Positions 1 through 13,400 of a stretch of DNA of 64,000 nucleotides are shown here, piece after piece (within the stretch, counting starts at the first letter, position 1; the number at the start of each line of letters is the position of its first letter). The DNA comes from Paralichthys olivaceus (Eukaryota; Chordata; Actinopteri; Pleuronectiformes; Paralichthyidae): positions 20,571,501 through 20,635,500 of the forward strand of contig NC_091100.1 in NCBI RefSeq assembly GCF_024713975.1. The letters are read 5' to 3'. The notes below the pieces were generated by a model. The model saw only the letters and a program-made list of their open reading frames with translations, was not told the DNA's origin and ran no database searches. The translations under genes and the position numbers were made by a program.

Positions 1-205
1 AGGGTGCTTGGAGAGCACACACCTATACGCCCTATCTCGCCATGTTAAAGAGAGGATATTCATCCGGATCTACTCCAAATTTCTTTATGGGGTCACATCC
101 CATCCCTCAACAAAATTTCCGTCAGATTTTGAGTAAGTCAATAATCCTGCTGCCTCGCAAACCAACAGCAATGAAAGCCTCCTCCTTGGTGGAGGCAATA
201 AAAAC
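1..205. repeat. Dispersed teleost repeat fragment
   Basis: The text resembles a repeat often seen in fish introns, with phrases such as 'tatctcgccatgtt', 'atccggatct' and 'cctccttggtggaggcaat'. A related fragment is near 26650-26820. No exon of the flanking gene is visible here; the next odad3 exon must lie beyond the window. Class not determined. Confidence 0.5.
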
Positions 206-308
206 TGAAAAAGCCCTTGTAGCAACCACACTCATATAACTTCATGTGTTATGTGTTATGACAGTAGTGGTGAGGGAGTGGTCCCTCTGTGAGGGGGTCA
301 CAGGTCAC

Positions 309-3014
309 CTTAGCAGCTTCTTTAGAGAGCTGGGTGTCGTTGTTCATGACCTGCAGGCTGTGAAGCTCCTTCCTGTGCTTCAGGATTTCTGCCTCCAGAC
401 TGTCCAGCTGGCCCTGGAAAGTCAGACTCTCATCCTGAGTTGGTGAGAGTGGGGACAGAAGTGAGGGACAGAACATTTAGACAGGGAATATGCGAAAAGG
501 GAACGAGAGGAGGCCATTATATGAGGAAAGTCAAATGCTCCAGTTTGCTCCATTACTGGCTTATTGTTACATGATCTAGGAAATAAAGCCTTATCTATAT
601 ACATATTAAACTGAAAGCCACATGGTTAAAATTGAAAATGCACATGAGACATTGAAGTGTGAATATGGAGCAGGAGTGAAAGTATCCAAGAAACAAGTTT
701 CTGTAAAGTGAGTTTGGGCCAAGACGCACTGTTCCACTGTGAAAGTCTCACTTCTCTCACGATATCACAGACACATAGCACAGGCCATTACCGTGCAGAG
801 CACTGCAGCACAACACCAAGCAACCACTGGCTTCTGTGAATAATACCTGAATGAGTTCATTAGCAGACTGTGTGGTAAACACTGTCACTCTCATCCTCTG
901 ACAGTTAATGCACTGTTACCATATTTGTACAATTAACATATTGCGCCTACAGTTAAAATGGCTTCATAAACTGCAAAATAATCTCTCCAATAGGTAACAG
1001 ACACAAATCACTGGGGAAAACACTGGTAAATGTCCAACTAATCAAAGTGTTACAAGTTGCATTCACGCACACATTCATAAAGTGATTCTATACACAGTGC
1101 CTCTGACACTGTTGACTTTGTGATCAAGGGGCAATTTGGGGTTCATTATCTCGCCCAAGGACACTTTAGAGTGCAGAGTGGAGGTGCCGGCCTTCTGATT
1201 AGTGTACAACCATATCTCCCTCCTGAGCCACAAAGTGGTGTCAACAAAACTACAGCAACATTTCCAGCAGGTAAGTGTGAGTTTGAGGTGCAAAACATTA
1301 TTTTAAAGCTCAAAATGTGAATGTTTGGCAAACCTGCAGGTGACCTTTGAGTTTCAGATAGTTAGTCGTGATGTTCTCAGCCTCCTTGCACTTAAACTTT
1401 GTCTTCTCCAGATTGTTCTCGAGTGCCCGCAGGTTCTGAAGACACACACACAACATTTTTAATTATCTCTGATTGGACTCATCTGTCACCAGGAAGAAAT
1501 AATATTAGAATAAGAATCTCCACATGAGATTGAGGGCTAGGTACCATGGCATCTTCCTCTTTCTTCCGGGTGCGAGCGTCAGAGGACTGAGCTCCACGGC
1601 TGCCCTCAGGTTTCAGTCTCTGGTGATCCACCCTCAGCTCTTCAAGGCGCTGCTGGTAGGTCTGGGTGGTGTGTTTGAGGGCATTGAGACGCTTCTTCTT
1701 AGTTAACACCCTCTGATCTACTGTTGTCACAGCGGCCTGAGGAGAGGCAGTAAAGAGAAAAGTGTTAGTGAGCAGACAGAGGCAGGGAAACAGACAGGGA
1801 GAGGAAGAGAGATCTTGTCTGAGGATATAATGGATTTTAAATTGTGTTGGAACAAAGCTAAAATGTAATGGTGGGCCCAATACTGACACATTTCACCCCA
1901 TTTCTATTCTTCTACAATGACGCAGGGTTCATGATTGAGTGTACAATGACGTCTTGACCATGACCTCTTTCGTTGAATTCTAAACATGTTTGTGTTACTT
2001 GAATTTCTTGAATACTTGAATGTGGCAGGTGCTCTAAAAACACTGCAGTGCACTGTCCCTGAACTTCAAACTTGGACAAAAAAATGACTTCTATAAACTC
2101 TATAACATTTTCAAAATGAAGGAAATCACAATATAAGGTAAACTGTAAGTGGCAAGTTATTTCAAGCTTTGTTATAATATTGTATGCACTCTCAGTAGGA
2201 GAGAGCATAGCTTTCATTCTGCACAGCTTCTGACCGACAGTGAGCTTCATCTCAAATAAAACACACACTGAAGTTCACTAGGGCGACTTACAGAAGGGGA
2301 TGAAACACAATCCACACACTTCCAATGGCTGTAACAGGTTTGGCAGGATGTGTGAGCACCCCGGGCTTCCTCTCACCTTGCCTGACATGTTGCGGTAGGC
2401 GCTCTTCTCCATGCCTCTGTTGTGAAAGGCCTCTTTAATGACATGATCATCTCCCTGCAGGAAGTAAACCACCGAAGTGTTACTGCCACGTGAGGTATCA
2501 TCTTTATGGGGGTTTGATTGTGATCAAAGAGGACAACGCAGATAAATCAGCGCTGACAGATGAACCTGAGTCAGTCCACTCACTGTGTGAACTTCTGCCA
2601 GCTTCCTGTACAGCCTCTTGTTGTCCTGCCTCAGCACCCGGATGTTCTCCGAGTTCTCCTTCATGCTGGACTGAGAGCTCTCATAGAAAGCGCTTCTGTC
2701 GCGCTCTAGTGGACACAGTGAGTCATTACTCCAGCAGCACACAGACATGGACTTCTCATTGTTATTCATTTCCAGCTCTGATCTCAGTCTCTCTGGTTTA
2801 GCTACATGTTTACAGTGGCTCCCCACACAGTCACGTGTTCATCATATGGCTGAATCAAGCTAACCACGGCTGCTAGCTGGCACGCGCTTTAGCATCAGCT
2901 AAGATCGACGCTCAGACTTAGAAACACAAACTCACCCAGCAGTTGTATTTTACGCTGCATCTCCGCTATCTGCTCATGCAGCGGAGGTTTCAGAGTGTCC
3001 CCGCTGAAAGACAT
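309..3014 (-). CDS. odad3: Outer dynein arm docking complex subunit 3 (CCDC151), 5' part
   Basis: Coiled-coil protein needed to dock outer dynein arms on ciliary doublet microtubules (known role of ODAD3/CCDC151). Six coding exons are readable: 2936-3014 (start codon 3012-3014), 2584-2705, 2377-2454, 1545-1736, 1334-1435 and 309-434, together 233 codons with matching phases. The protein begins MSFSGDTLKPPLHEQIAEMQ, then runs as heptad-rich helix (KIQLLERDRSAFYESSQ, RLEELRVDHQRL, DESLTFQGQLDSLEAEI), agreeing in order with the human protein (KIQLLEGDRKAFFESSQ, DESLNLENRLDSMEAE). The N-terminus is shorter than the human one as I recall it. The last visible exon ends with an ordinary GT donor (AAG|GTGACC), so the C-terminal half lies off the left edge. 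The gene is in tandem with slc44a2 upstream. Confidence 0.88.
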
Positions 3015-4335
3015 GATGTCTCTTGCTGCTCATTCCCTCACTACACCAGCATGTCCAGCGTTAGCCTGACCTGGACACAGTGTTGCCTAGCAACCTGTCA
3101 ACACACAAGAGAGGCTCAGCGTTGGAAAGTGGAGCCATTCATGAAAAATAAAAACTGGACCTTTAATCTCATTTACTGTCCCCACACTGGCTTTAATCAC
3201 TTTTCATTCACTGACTATGTTTTTACTGTGTGTGATAAATAGAAAACATTATCGTAGGACTATGTTTATACTTTTTTTTATAATTTAATCTCAGCACTAA
3301 ACTTTTTATATCATATAATTTAATGTCAAACCAGGCATGCTACTTCACTGTAAAATATTATATTCATACTAACAATATAAAAACATAAAGGCCTGACCAG
3401 AAGTAGGAATTTAATAAAATGCCTCTGGGCACTGCTGTCCCTGGAGCGGAGGCATAAAGTGTTCTAAATGCTCTTATATTTCAAACTCTACTTCATGCAC
3501 ACAACCTTTTCTTTTTTAAATTCTATTCCAATGTTATTTTCCAGTATTATCAAATGATTTCTCCCAGGGTTAGGGTTAGGCATGATGTTCAAAACAAACT
3601 GCATGACTTATTATACTGTGAGTTTTAACTTAGAAGCAATGAACTCCTTTTCTTTGAACACTGGCATGGCAACACAGACTTTTATTAGATGACAACAATA
3701 CGAGAGGCAGTGCAAAACATTTATCAATGTAACATTTGCATGATAACCATGGATATGTTTATGTTCAGTGGAGATAATGAACAAAATAGAACGCAAGCTT
3801 TAAAAATAAGAACTATAAATCACCTTGCGTCATCTATAATCTCTTTCGGCATGATACTAAGATTTAAATTGCCGGCTGTTTAGCAACTGTGCCTTGGTGA
3901 GTTAATTTTGTACAGTGCAATATGCTTAGTAAAACTGATAAAGCAAAACTTTACTCTGGCATCAGCAGGTTGAATCAGCAACAAACTGGAGACGTCACTG
4001 AAACATATATAATCTAGAATACACACACAAAAAGAAACAAAAAATACCGAAACCTTTTTATAGGCAAACTTATTTTGACAGTTATCATCTGAAACGCAAA
4101 CTCCCAAATTCCTTCTGTGATAAAATCACAATTGTTTCTCAGGTACAAGGAGACAATGGGTTCAAAGCTTCGCAAGAACAACAAAGGAACAGAAATTTAC
4201 AGAATTAAAAAATCAATCTCATTTGACAGCAAAACGTCTGTACCTTTATGTAGCACAGAAAATGGCACTTCCTCCTATCATTCGTCTTTTCAGTCAGACA
4301 CCACACACACACACACACACACACACAGCTGTGAC
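3015..4335. other. Intergenic: odad3 5' flank and slc44a2 3' UTR side
   Basis: No coding exon seen. The left end should hold the odad3 promoter and 5' UTR. The right end is the 3' UTR of the distal slc44a2 last exon. A 14-base GGGTTAGGGTTAGG run occurs near 3567. The rest is AT-rich unique-looking DNA. Confidence 0.6.
4302..4328. repeat. (CA)n microsatellite in slc44a2 3' UTR
   Basis: About 13 CA units. On the gene strand it is a TG tract starting only a few bases after the stop codon at 4336-4338, so it should be transcribed in the 3' UTR of the distal isoform. Confidence 0.95.
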
Positions 4336-4445
4336 TTAATCTACAGTCTTGTACTCTTCGTTGGACTTCTTCAGGATGGTGAGCAGGTTCTGCGACATGA
4401 AATATGGCCTCTCTGTTGATCCATCATTGCGCTCCATGTCCTCCA
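4336..4445 (-). CDS. slc44a2: slc44a2 distal alternative last exon (short tail)
   Basis: Acceptor 'gtcacag|TGGAGGAC' joins in phase with exon 6704-6788 to give [20 protein letters not shown], then a short tail ending EEYKTVD and stop. This matches the usual vertebrate CTL2 C-terminus in form and length. It is homologous to the proximal exon at 5919-6424 over the first 20 or so residues, so the two appear to be duplicated, alternatively used terminal exons. It lies 2.3 kb beyond the last shared exon. Confidence 0.85.
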
Positions 4446-7400
4446 CTGTGACATGCGGACAGAGGAAGATGAGGAACATTTTCCCAATAGCATGCAAAGA
4501 CTACCATTTACCCATGCTTGCACATATGTATTGTCTATATAAAAATCAGCTTTGTCTTCAAGCAGTTAAGGAAAAAACAACTAATCATGTGGTTTTAAGT
4601 TAGTCTTTAAATAAAATGAAATAAAGCTCCAAGTTAGTGGTTCCCAGAGGCTTAGATTATTTCTGTTACAAAGATAAGATAAAGTTTATTTATAACACTC
4701 AGAAACTGTTTTACACAGTTGTACTTCTGATATCACGATTCTTGTAGTGCCCCATTAAGACAAAGTCAGCCCTGTCTGATTATGTTGGACACATAGGCCC
4801 TGTTCAGACCTGCTATTGACATATGTCCTGAGAGATCCAAAGTGGACAATGTTAAGTTCCTCCGTTCACACCTGACACTAAAATGTGTTAATGCCAGGTC
4901 TGAACTCAACTGCTTCCAAACACCAACTCACCTTGACACACACACACCATAACAGAACCACTATGATAATAATACAATCACCTTTAATCAAGATTCACAG
5001 CCAATAAATATGGAATGTCATCATTCATTTCAGTGGAAAATCAACTTACATCTTTCACAAGGTGACAATCAAGAGAAAAAGGTACAAAAGCATCCAGAGA
5101 CTTAAGATGTTAGTTAAGAGCATTCGGGAGGTCAAGTCAACACCATGCAGCACTTAAAGAGAGAGAAAGAGAGAGAGGCAGAGGACAGGGACAGAGCCAG
5201 GTAGTTATGGTCAGTAAACAACAGGGGGCGCTGGGTTCCACGGAGTCTGAGAGGTTGTGACAGCTGCGTCATCATGGTAACGCAGCCACAGCACTTAACG
5301 CCAGTCCAAGAAATACCAAGGCAAGTAGGTGGCAATACAATACATGGGATCCCGTCTTGGCGAGGATCTTTACAAGACTGAAGCCAAAAAAATACATCAT
5401 AGGCATACGCTACTGTGTATATACACAAGTTCTATAAGAAAAAAAAGATCCAATATTCATACAGTATATCAAATATGTCTGTAAGGTTTTGGCGTCAGCT
5501 GGTATTATTGTAAACAGTGGAGATGTGTGTGTTGTGACTGTACTCGTGTGGCTCTGTATTGCATTCATTATAACAGGGTTAGGACGACAGACATCAGTGA
5601 CAGTAATCAGGCACAGGTTCAGCACTCACAATGTTCTACAGATCTTCACTATATAAAAACCAACACTGTTCTAAAACCAACACAACAGAGCGTTTTTTTT
5701 TTTCAAGCTACAGAGATGCACTGGGCTTTTTTCACCTGCTTTCACACGACCAACACAAACCTCCTCCGGCCGGGCGTCAACCTGCTCACACAGCAAGGAC
5801 ATTTGACATTTTAGCTCGGTGTATGCCGCACATTTATCAGGTCCATGTCACAAAGTTGAATAGAGCTCTTTCATTCTTTTTGAGGTTTACCAAGCCTCTC
5901 TTACATTACTGCTGACTTCTATTCCTGTGGTGCAGAGGGAGCATTTTCCTCCTTAGATTCCACCTTTTCCTCTTCCTTTCCACCAGTCTCCTCTTTCTCA
6001 GCCTCCACAGCTGGTGGGGTCACCTCCTCCGTCTTGTCTTCCGGTTTTACCTCCTGCTTTTCTGCTTCTTCCTTCACCTCCACGACTTCTTTCTTCTCAG
6101 CCTCTTCTGGTTGATCAACCGTCAGTTCTTCGCTTTTCTCCTCTCTCGGCTCCTCTTCGTCAGTCTTGGACTGCAGCGGTTGCTCCTCTTCGTTGTCCTG
6201 CTTCAGCACTGTCTGCTGTTTCAGTTGGATCTCTCCATCCTTCAGTTGCTGAAGAGGCGTCTCCTCCTCCAGTTTCACCTCATCTGCAGGCTTCGTGGCA
6301 TCTGCCTGCTCAACGCCATCGTGATCTTCCTCTAGCCTCTTTGTTTTGGAGAGGATCTCATGCAGCTCGGGGGACATGAAGTAAGGCCTCTCAGATGAGC
6401 CATCGTTTCTTTCCAGGTCCTCACCTTTTCAGCGTGTGGGGATGCATTTGTAGTGTGTTTGATTGGGTTAATGGAAATTAGGGGGGGAAATGAAAACATG
6501 GAATAAAGGGAATGTGTAGAAATAAAAGTAAAGTGAAATTAACAGGGGGAAACGAGACAAAGAGAAGACGAGTCAGAAACATGGCAGGAAGAAGAAGCAG
6601 AACCAGCAGCTCAGTTTGAGACAGTTGTTCCAGTGTTTGAAATCATGAAGAGTAGAAAGATCTGCAAGAGTTTTTGCTATCAACTGAATGTAAAGTTACT
6701 CACAGAAGCAGAGGAAGAGTGTGTCCACACACATGGCGTACACACTGAAGAAACCATGGGCGATGAGATAGGATCCCACTACCACTGTCTGGGTGAAAGA
6801 AATCAAACACAATCAAGACATGAGCTGTATGTTTAAATCATAAAATGCTTTCAGACATGCACGGAACTCCTAGAGGGGCTGTATGTGAGAACACAAATGT
6901 CTGAGAGAGAGGCTCTGGACTCTCACTGTTTCTCCTGCCAGGTCCCGAGTAAAAACTCCAGATAATGCTCGATTGAGCCCGATTGAGCCCATGTGAGAAC
7001 ACAGCAGGAGATGCTCCACAGGATTCACAGTGAGCTAGTGGATGTGTTGATGGCGTTTTGGAATATGTGACAGATTCAAATTCAAAAAACAAAGAATACG
7101 AACATCTCAGGACGGAAAATTGGTTCAACACACGTATAAGACACAAACAAAGACAAAAATATATAATAAACAGGTTTTTTTTTACCAGTATTGGCACCCA
7201 GTAGTAGTTCAGAGATGGAGCAGCGTCCTCTACTGCTTTGATTCTCCCAGAGAAGAAGAAGAAAGAGAAGATCCCTGCACAGAGAAAATAATAATGAGAT
7301 GTAGAAAGCCAGACAGCTATCTCTCTCCACTTGTTTAGAAATAAATACCTTTGGTCTAAAAAACACACAGTCCCTTACCAACAATGCCAACAATGAGGAG

Positions 7401-10400
7401 CTTCCCAAGAAACAGTAGGAAGTCAGTCACTTTGTCGAGAACAGCGACTCTGAGATGAAACAAGCACAGAATATGAGATTACATCAAATGAACCAGGCTA
7501 AGAATAGCTTCAATAGTGCACAGATGTACACGTAACGTAATCCCACCTGATGATGTTCCTCATGAGAAGGAAAAAGGCATCTCGAGCTGAAGGACAGAAA
7601 CTTTTTCCATAGATGGCGATCTTTCAAAACAAATTCCAAAAATCAAAATCTATCCAGATGCAGCATCTTTCCTGCAGCTGTATCCAGAGATTAGAACTCA
7701 CCATGATGTAAGCGTTTCTGTTGAGGAACTTGATGCATTTCTCCAGACACCAGAAGCAGCACTTCATGCAGCTCAACAGGAATTTAGCACATTTGTTCTG
7801 AGCACCTGAAGGATAAGAGACATTATGACAGAAAGCAGGAATGTGTTTACAACTTCAGAATAACAGACGATCTATCAGGTCCTACTTGTGAAAAACCAGG
7901 TTACATGCACCTTTGATAACCTGTTGTTTCTCTGTTACTATAAATACATCAGAAGTCACATATAAGTATATACGTTTAAAAAAGCTGCAATTGACACCAA
8001 CAATAATAGTAATAGTCATTGTTACATAAAGAGTGTGTCCTGGTATTTTACAATCCATGCATGAAAGAAACCTGCATTAATCCAAGTAATGGTTTTATAT
8101 TTGCAAGCATCAGATAGCACAATTTAAGAATAATGGGATTAACAAGAAAATCGAAATGATGAAAAAAAATATTTACTGATGAATATAGGCAATATGTATT
8201 ATTATCAATAAAAAAACATCTCCGCAATTTCCCTTCTATTAAGATTTATCACCATTTTCTTATTCTGATATATAACTTCTATTTCCCACTTAATCCTTTA
8301 CTTTAATGTCTCTAAGTAGAGTGTGTTACCTGAATAAGCATTCCTGTACAGTAACAATTAAGATCTCTTGAATCTATTGAATGTTGGATAATGATAGGGA
8401 TATGTAAGTCAACAGCCATGTACAAGTCAGCCTTGTGATGTAAAATCATCTGACCTTTCAACTTTTGGTCCAGATACTCCAGAAGGACCCTGATGACCTG
8501 AACCACAGACAGGATCAGAGAGCCAAAAGCCAGGGAGCCTGTGTGGTATCTATACATGAGGATGAAACAGGGACAGAGGTTTAGTGGCATCAAACACTCT
8601 TTCTCTGTGATACAGGGCAGGCCATAGAATGTCACCTTGAAACAACCTGACTAACAATTACTAAACCACATAGCAACACAGATCGCTCCCTTCATGTAAT
8701 AGCACTTGCTATTTTCATATTATAAGAAAGTCACTGGCTAAATGCTCAACTACATATATTCTACTGTACATGTATGATTATTTATCTTTTCACCGTTTAA
8801 GCAAAATTACAGATCTTTCTCTAAGTGCCATTCTAGTTTGTACATGTATGTACAAATCCATCTTCAAACCTGAGGGCGCGTCCTAGTGAGGAGAAGATGG
8901 GGAAGGCAGGAATATCGTCAGGCTTCTTGAAGGCCCAGTAGTATGAGGCAAAGGCCCCAGACAGTGTGACCTGGCCCAGGGCCGTCACAAAGTTGGCGCA
9001 CCAGAAGAACAGGAAGACGTTATAGAACTGGAACAGGATAAGGTATTTGTGGTAGAGGGTCTCTCCACCGTAGAAGGCAAACAGACACTCTGCATCTGGA
9101 CACTGGGCCGAGACGTTGGAGATGTTGAATGTCTGGAGAAAGAGAGAAGGAGCGCACCACAGGATTATTGGAAGACAGGCACAAGGGTCTTTATCACAAC
9201 AAAAATACAATGTAAATTTACTTTCAAGATTTCTGGAGGAGCTGCAACACCATAAATCTGCCCATTAATAAAAACCTACTCACAAATAATCATAACCTCT
9301 ACCATGAAAATACTAGTAAACAATAATAAACAAGCACCTGAAGCAAAATGTAGTATTGTTTATCTCCATCTGAACTCACACAAGAAATAGACAGATACAG
9401 GACACTGAGAACTGCAGCTATTAAGCAGATAATGAGGACAACTGTTCATTTAACAACTGGAAGACAAATGTAAAAGGCATTCAAGGACTGGAAAGAATAA
9501 ACTATATATTCAGAAAACCAAGAACTAGAATATTTGAAATGATGGAATTACTGGATTAAATATATGGATCATTCAAACCTAAAGAGTTATGCTATTGTTG
9601 TTTTTCTTAAATATGTTTGGGGTGTAGCTGCAGACAGATGAACATGTAAATGTATGTACGAGTGCCATCTTATTAATTGAATTCTTTTTTTATTTGAGTT
9701 GTCATCATTGTGCATATACATTTCTGCAATATCCCTTTTATTCACCATAAAATACATAAATATTGTAAGACTACAAGTATGACTAATGTTATACAAGCAA
9801 ATATAAAACTCTGGCACTCCTACTATTAAGTACATAAAAAAGAGACATACCTTGGGGTCACAGGTCTCTCGTGAGTACTCACACTCAGTGTTGTTGAACA
9901 CTTTGTACACCTGCTCATTGGAGGTGGACAAGAAACTGTCAAGAGTTGTTAAGGAGACAACAAGGGGAGGACATCCCTGATTCAGTGCATTCAATTCAAT
10001 CACTGAGCTGCTCCTTTTTATAATGATACCTGACACTTGCAGCATGCATAAAGGGAAATTAGAGAATAAAACTATTTTGAGCATCTTTAAATCATCTTCT
10101 GAAAACTGAATGGATACACAGCAGTGATGGCCCAGTAGGCGATCACCACGGCCAGGAGGGTAAAGGTCAGCAGTGGGTAGAACAGCGATGACATCACATG
10201 CCCAACAGCTCTGAAAAAGAAAACAACGGTCCAAGTGTTATAGTAATGAAGAAGTGAAGCTTAGCTCTCTCTCTCACAGTGAAGGTGAGGTTCTCCAATG
10301 TAAGAACACAAATCAAAGTGTTGTTTGGCGTCAGCAGAACAATCTTTAAACATTGAGATTAAACATTTTTAATGTTAAATGTGTTAAATAGCTGCCTGTT

Positions 10401-13400
10401 TACAAATCCAGCAGTCACTGAGCAACATTTAAATTTCAGACTGGAACCTTCTCATCATAATTAAACCATTTATTGCAACAAATGGAAATAAAGTTAGGCT
10501 TGGCACCGATGGCTCCACTTGTAAAATGCTCCCTGGATAAGCAACGCAGCTTGCTAAGATAAATGGGAAGAGCAATGCAGTTATACAAGAGTGAGTCCAA
10601 AGCAAGGAATTGACTGATTGGTATGTGATGGATTGGACTACAATTAGCTGGCTGTCAGCTGATGACAGTGGGGGTACATGACTTCTGTGTCCTGTATGAA
10701 AGAACACAAAGCATCATTTTTTTGAAGTTGTGTTTCTGGCCAGCTTCTGAATATTCTCTCTCTTTTTTTAGCTCTGTTTTGCTCTCCATTGTCTGTGGAG
10801 GGACATATCTGGTTCTTTAGCTGTTAAGTGATTTACTGTGTTCACCCACCAGCTGCTGGAACTAGCTCCCCTCTGTGGCAGGATGCAAGACTGATGAGAG
10901 CTGTGATACTAAACAATACGAATATAGATTGGTGAAGCATTGAAATGAGTAAGCTGGTCCTGTCATTTTTTCACCTAATCTGAGTAAACAGAAGAGAAAG
11001 ATGCCGCACATGCAAAACTTGAATAAATGACCAACTGACCTGCTGGCCTCTTTGATGAGAGCGATGGCGATCAGGATTCTCTTCCTGAGGAAGATGAGTA
11101 GCAGGATGATGATGAATTCCACAATAGCCAAGATGATCACTGCAAAACACAGAATTAAACACATTAAAAGGATTTGTAAGCAGTTAATAAAGAGTTTTAT
11201 TACGTAGTGGAAGCATGTTTGTTCTTACTGAAGGCCAGCCAAGTCTGTCGGATCTGCAGGTAAACTGAGAAGTCTGTCTGCAGGCCCAGGTCACGGATGG
11301 TGACGTCAGCACCAGGCTCTCCCTTTAGACTGGCAAATTCCATGTAACAGTGGAAAATTCCTGAAAACATTGTTAAACTATTTAGTGGTTTGTTTTAATA
11401 ACAGTAAACACAGAGCAATCTTAAATAGAAACTTTATTATTTTCACAGACTGAAGACTTACCATATCCAATGACAAGAATAACCAAAACAATCATGATCC
11501 AGACCATGACACCAGCCAAGAATCTCAGCAGGACGATGAAAATCAAGCTGACGACCATGGCTATCACCAGACCACTGGAGAGGGTGCACACATCAGATGT
11601 TTTCACATGTTACTGTAGTTAAGACAATCTCTGAGCTGCAAGTTTCAACAGTCCAGTGTTTTCTCTAGGATTTGCTGCCGATGAGCGTAGCAGAAAACCT
11701 CTAACCCTTTTAGCCCGGGTAAATCATGCATATTTAGTGGATTGTGTATAAAGGTCAGTCTCACACATTGAGATGCTTTTTCACAAATATTTTTGAAAAT
11801 ATTTCAGCCATGACTGTGATGTTATATTACAACTTGTTCTGTAACTGTAATAAGCAAGAGAGCAGACTTACAGCAATATCCAGTGCCAAGACTGAGTGTA
11901 GTCTTCAAAGATCCTCATGGCCACTTGGCGAGCTTCAACCACCATATTCGACTTCCTGTAAAAAAAAAAAGGGAAATAAAGATAAAAAAACAACCATCAG
12001 TGTCCAAAACTAACTTTGCAGCCATGTGTGGAGCCCTAAACTGTAAACATGTTGGAACAGATCATCAGACAAAAACAGGCCTTTAACTGAACACACAAAC
12101 ACAAATAACACAAATAATACTAAATAATAATTAGTGTGTATGTGTAATATCAGCAGAAATGTATAAAGGACTGTATGACTAGCTAGATTAAGTGAAAACA
12201 TTGTTAGGTACATTTATCAGAAAACTACTAAAGCTAGCGCATATATAGTTAATCACATAAATGCTGGTGTTGCATCACTGTAACAGCAGCAAAAACATTT
12301 TAAAAAGCAAACTAATGCTAACAGAGTGAGCTCCTTGTCTGACACCCAGCTTCTACTTTGTCAGTGTCACAAAATTATAACTTTAAACTAAGAAAATTAA
12401 GGATAATTTTGTCCATCTGAAATAATTAATGTTAAATGTACTTTGAGGAGACAAATCCTGTCTTCAGTGCAGTCTAGTAAAAATGACTTTCATTTGAAAC
12501 TTTTCATTTGCTTGAATAAGGGATATAGTTTTACAATTCATTCCCTTCAAAAAATATTAATTAAAAAAAAGTGATGATGTTATATTTGCTGGGCGGGCCC
12601 CTACACTTTGGATCAATGTGCCAGAAGAGATTAGACCAGCAGACTCTTTTATCTCTCTTCTTAACCCACATCTTTCTAAAAATATGATGTCTATGGCTTT
12701 CATTTACTTGTTTGAGAGTTTCACAATGTTTGATGCAAAGCACTTTGTAACTTGTAATGAAAAGTGCTATACAATATAGGGTTATTATTATTATTATTCA
12801 TAATTTATTATTAGACTGGTCATATCACAAATGTAATTTCACTTGGTGATACATACTTTTAATCTACACCTTTGAACATTGTCATGCAGACATACTCGTC
12901 ATCTTGATGAATACCATTCAGGGAGTATTCCCCAGTGAGAAAACACTGACATCAAGACCCTGCAGGCTGCTACTAACAAAGCAGGACTAAGGAGGTACGA
13001 GCTGTAACAAGCTGTGTGGAGCGTAACTAAGAGCACAAAGACTTTTAAATATCATGGCAAATCAGAGCAGTGAGTTATCAGGACAATGTTATGTGTTATC
13101 TGTCAGCTGACAGTACAGTATGATGTGGGACAAGAATGTTCAGGAAGAACCAGTTTATCCACCAATCTGAACACAGGGATATCACAGGTCTCAACAAGTT
13201 ATATAAGACTTTTGGAGATAGTTTATATATCAAGTATGAAAGATATGATGGAGAAAACACTAAAATACATAACGTTATCTCTCAAACTACAGGCAGACAT
13301 TAATTACCCATATGCTTTCCCACAACCAAGCTGAGTGAACTGAGATACATCTGACCAGGGTGTTTGTTGTTCCATGTTGTCTTAATTCCAGGTTGGTCTT

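Noticed and set aside
3567-3580. Telomere-like GGGTTAGGGTTAGG
   Set aside because: Only two units in unique-looking DNA; too short to call an interstitial telomere array.
5919-6379. Plus-strand open frames opposite the acidic slc44a2 exon
   Set aside because: Antisense shadows of a biased Glu-rich exon; no start context, splice partner or family match.
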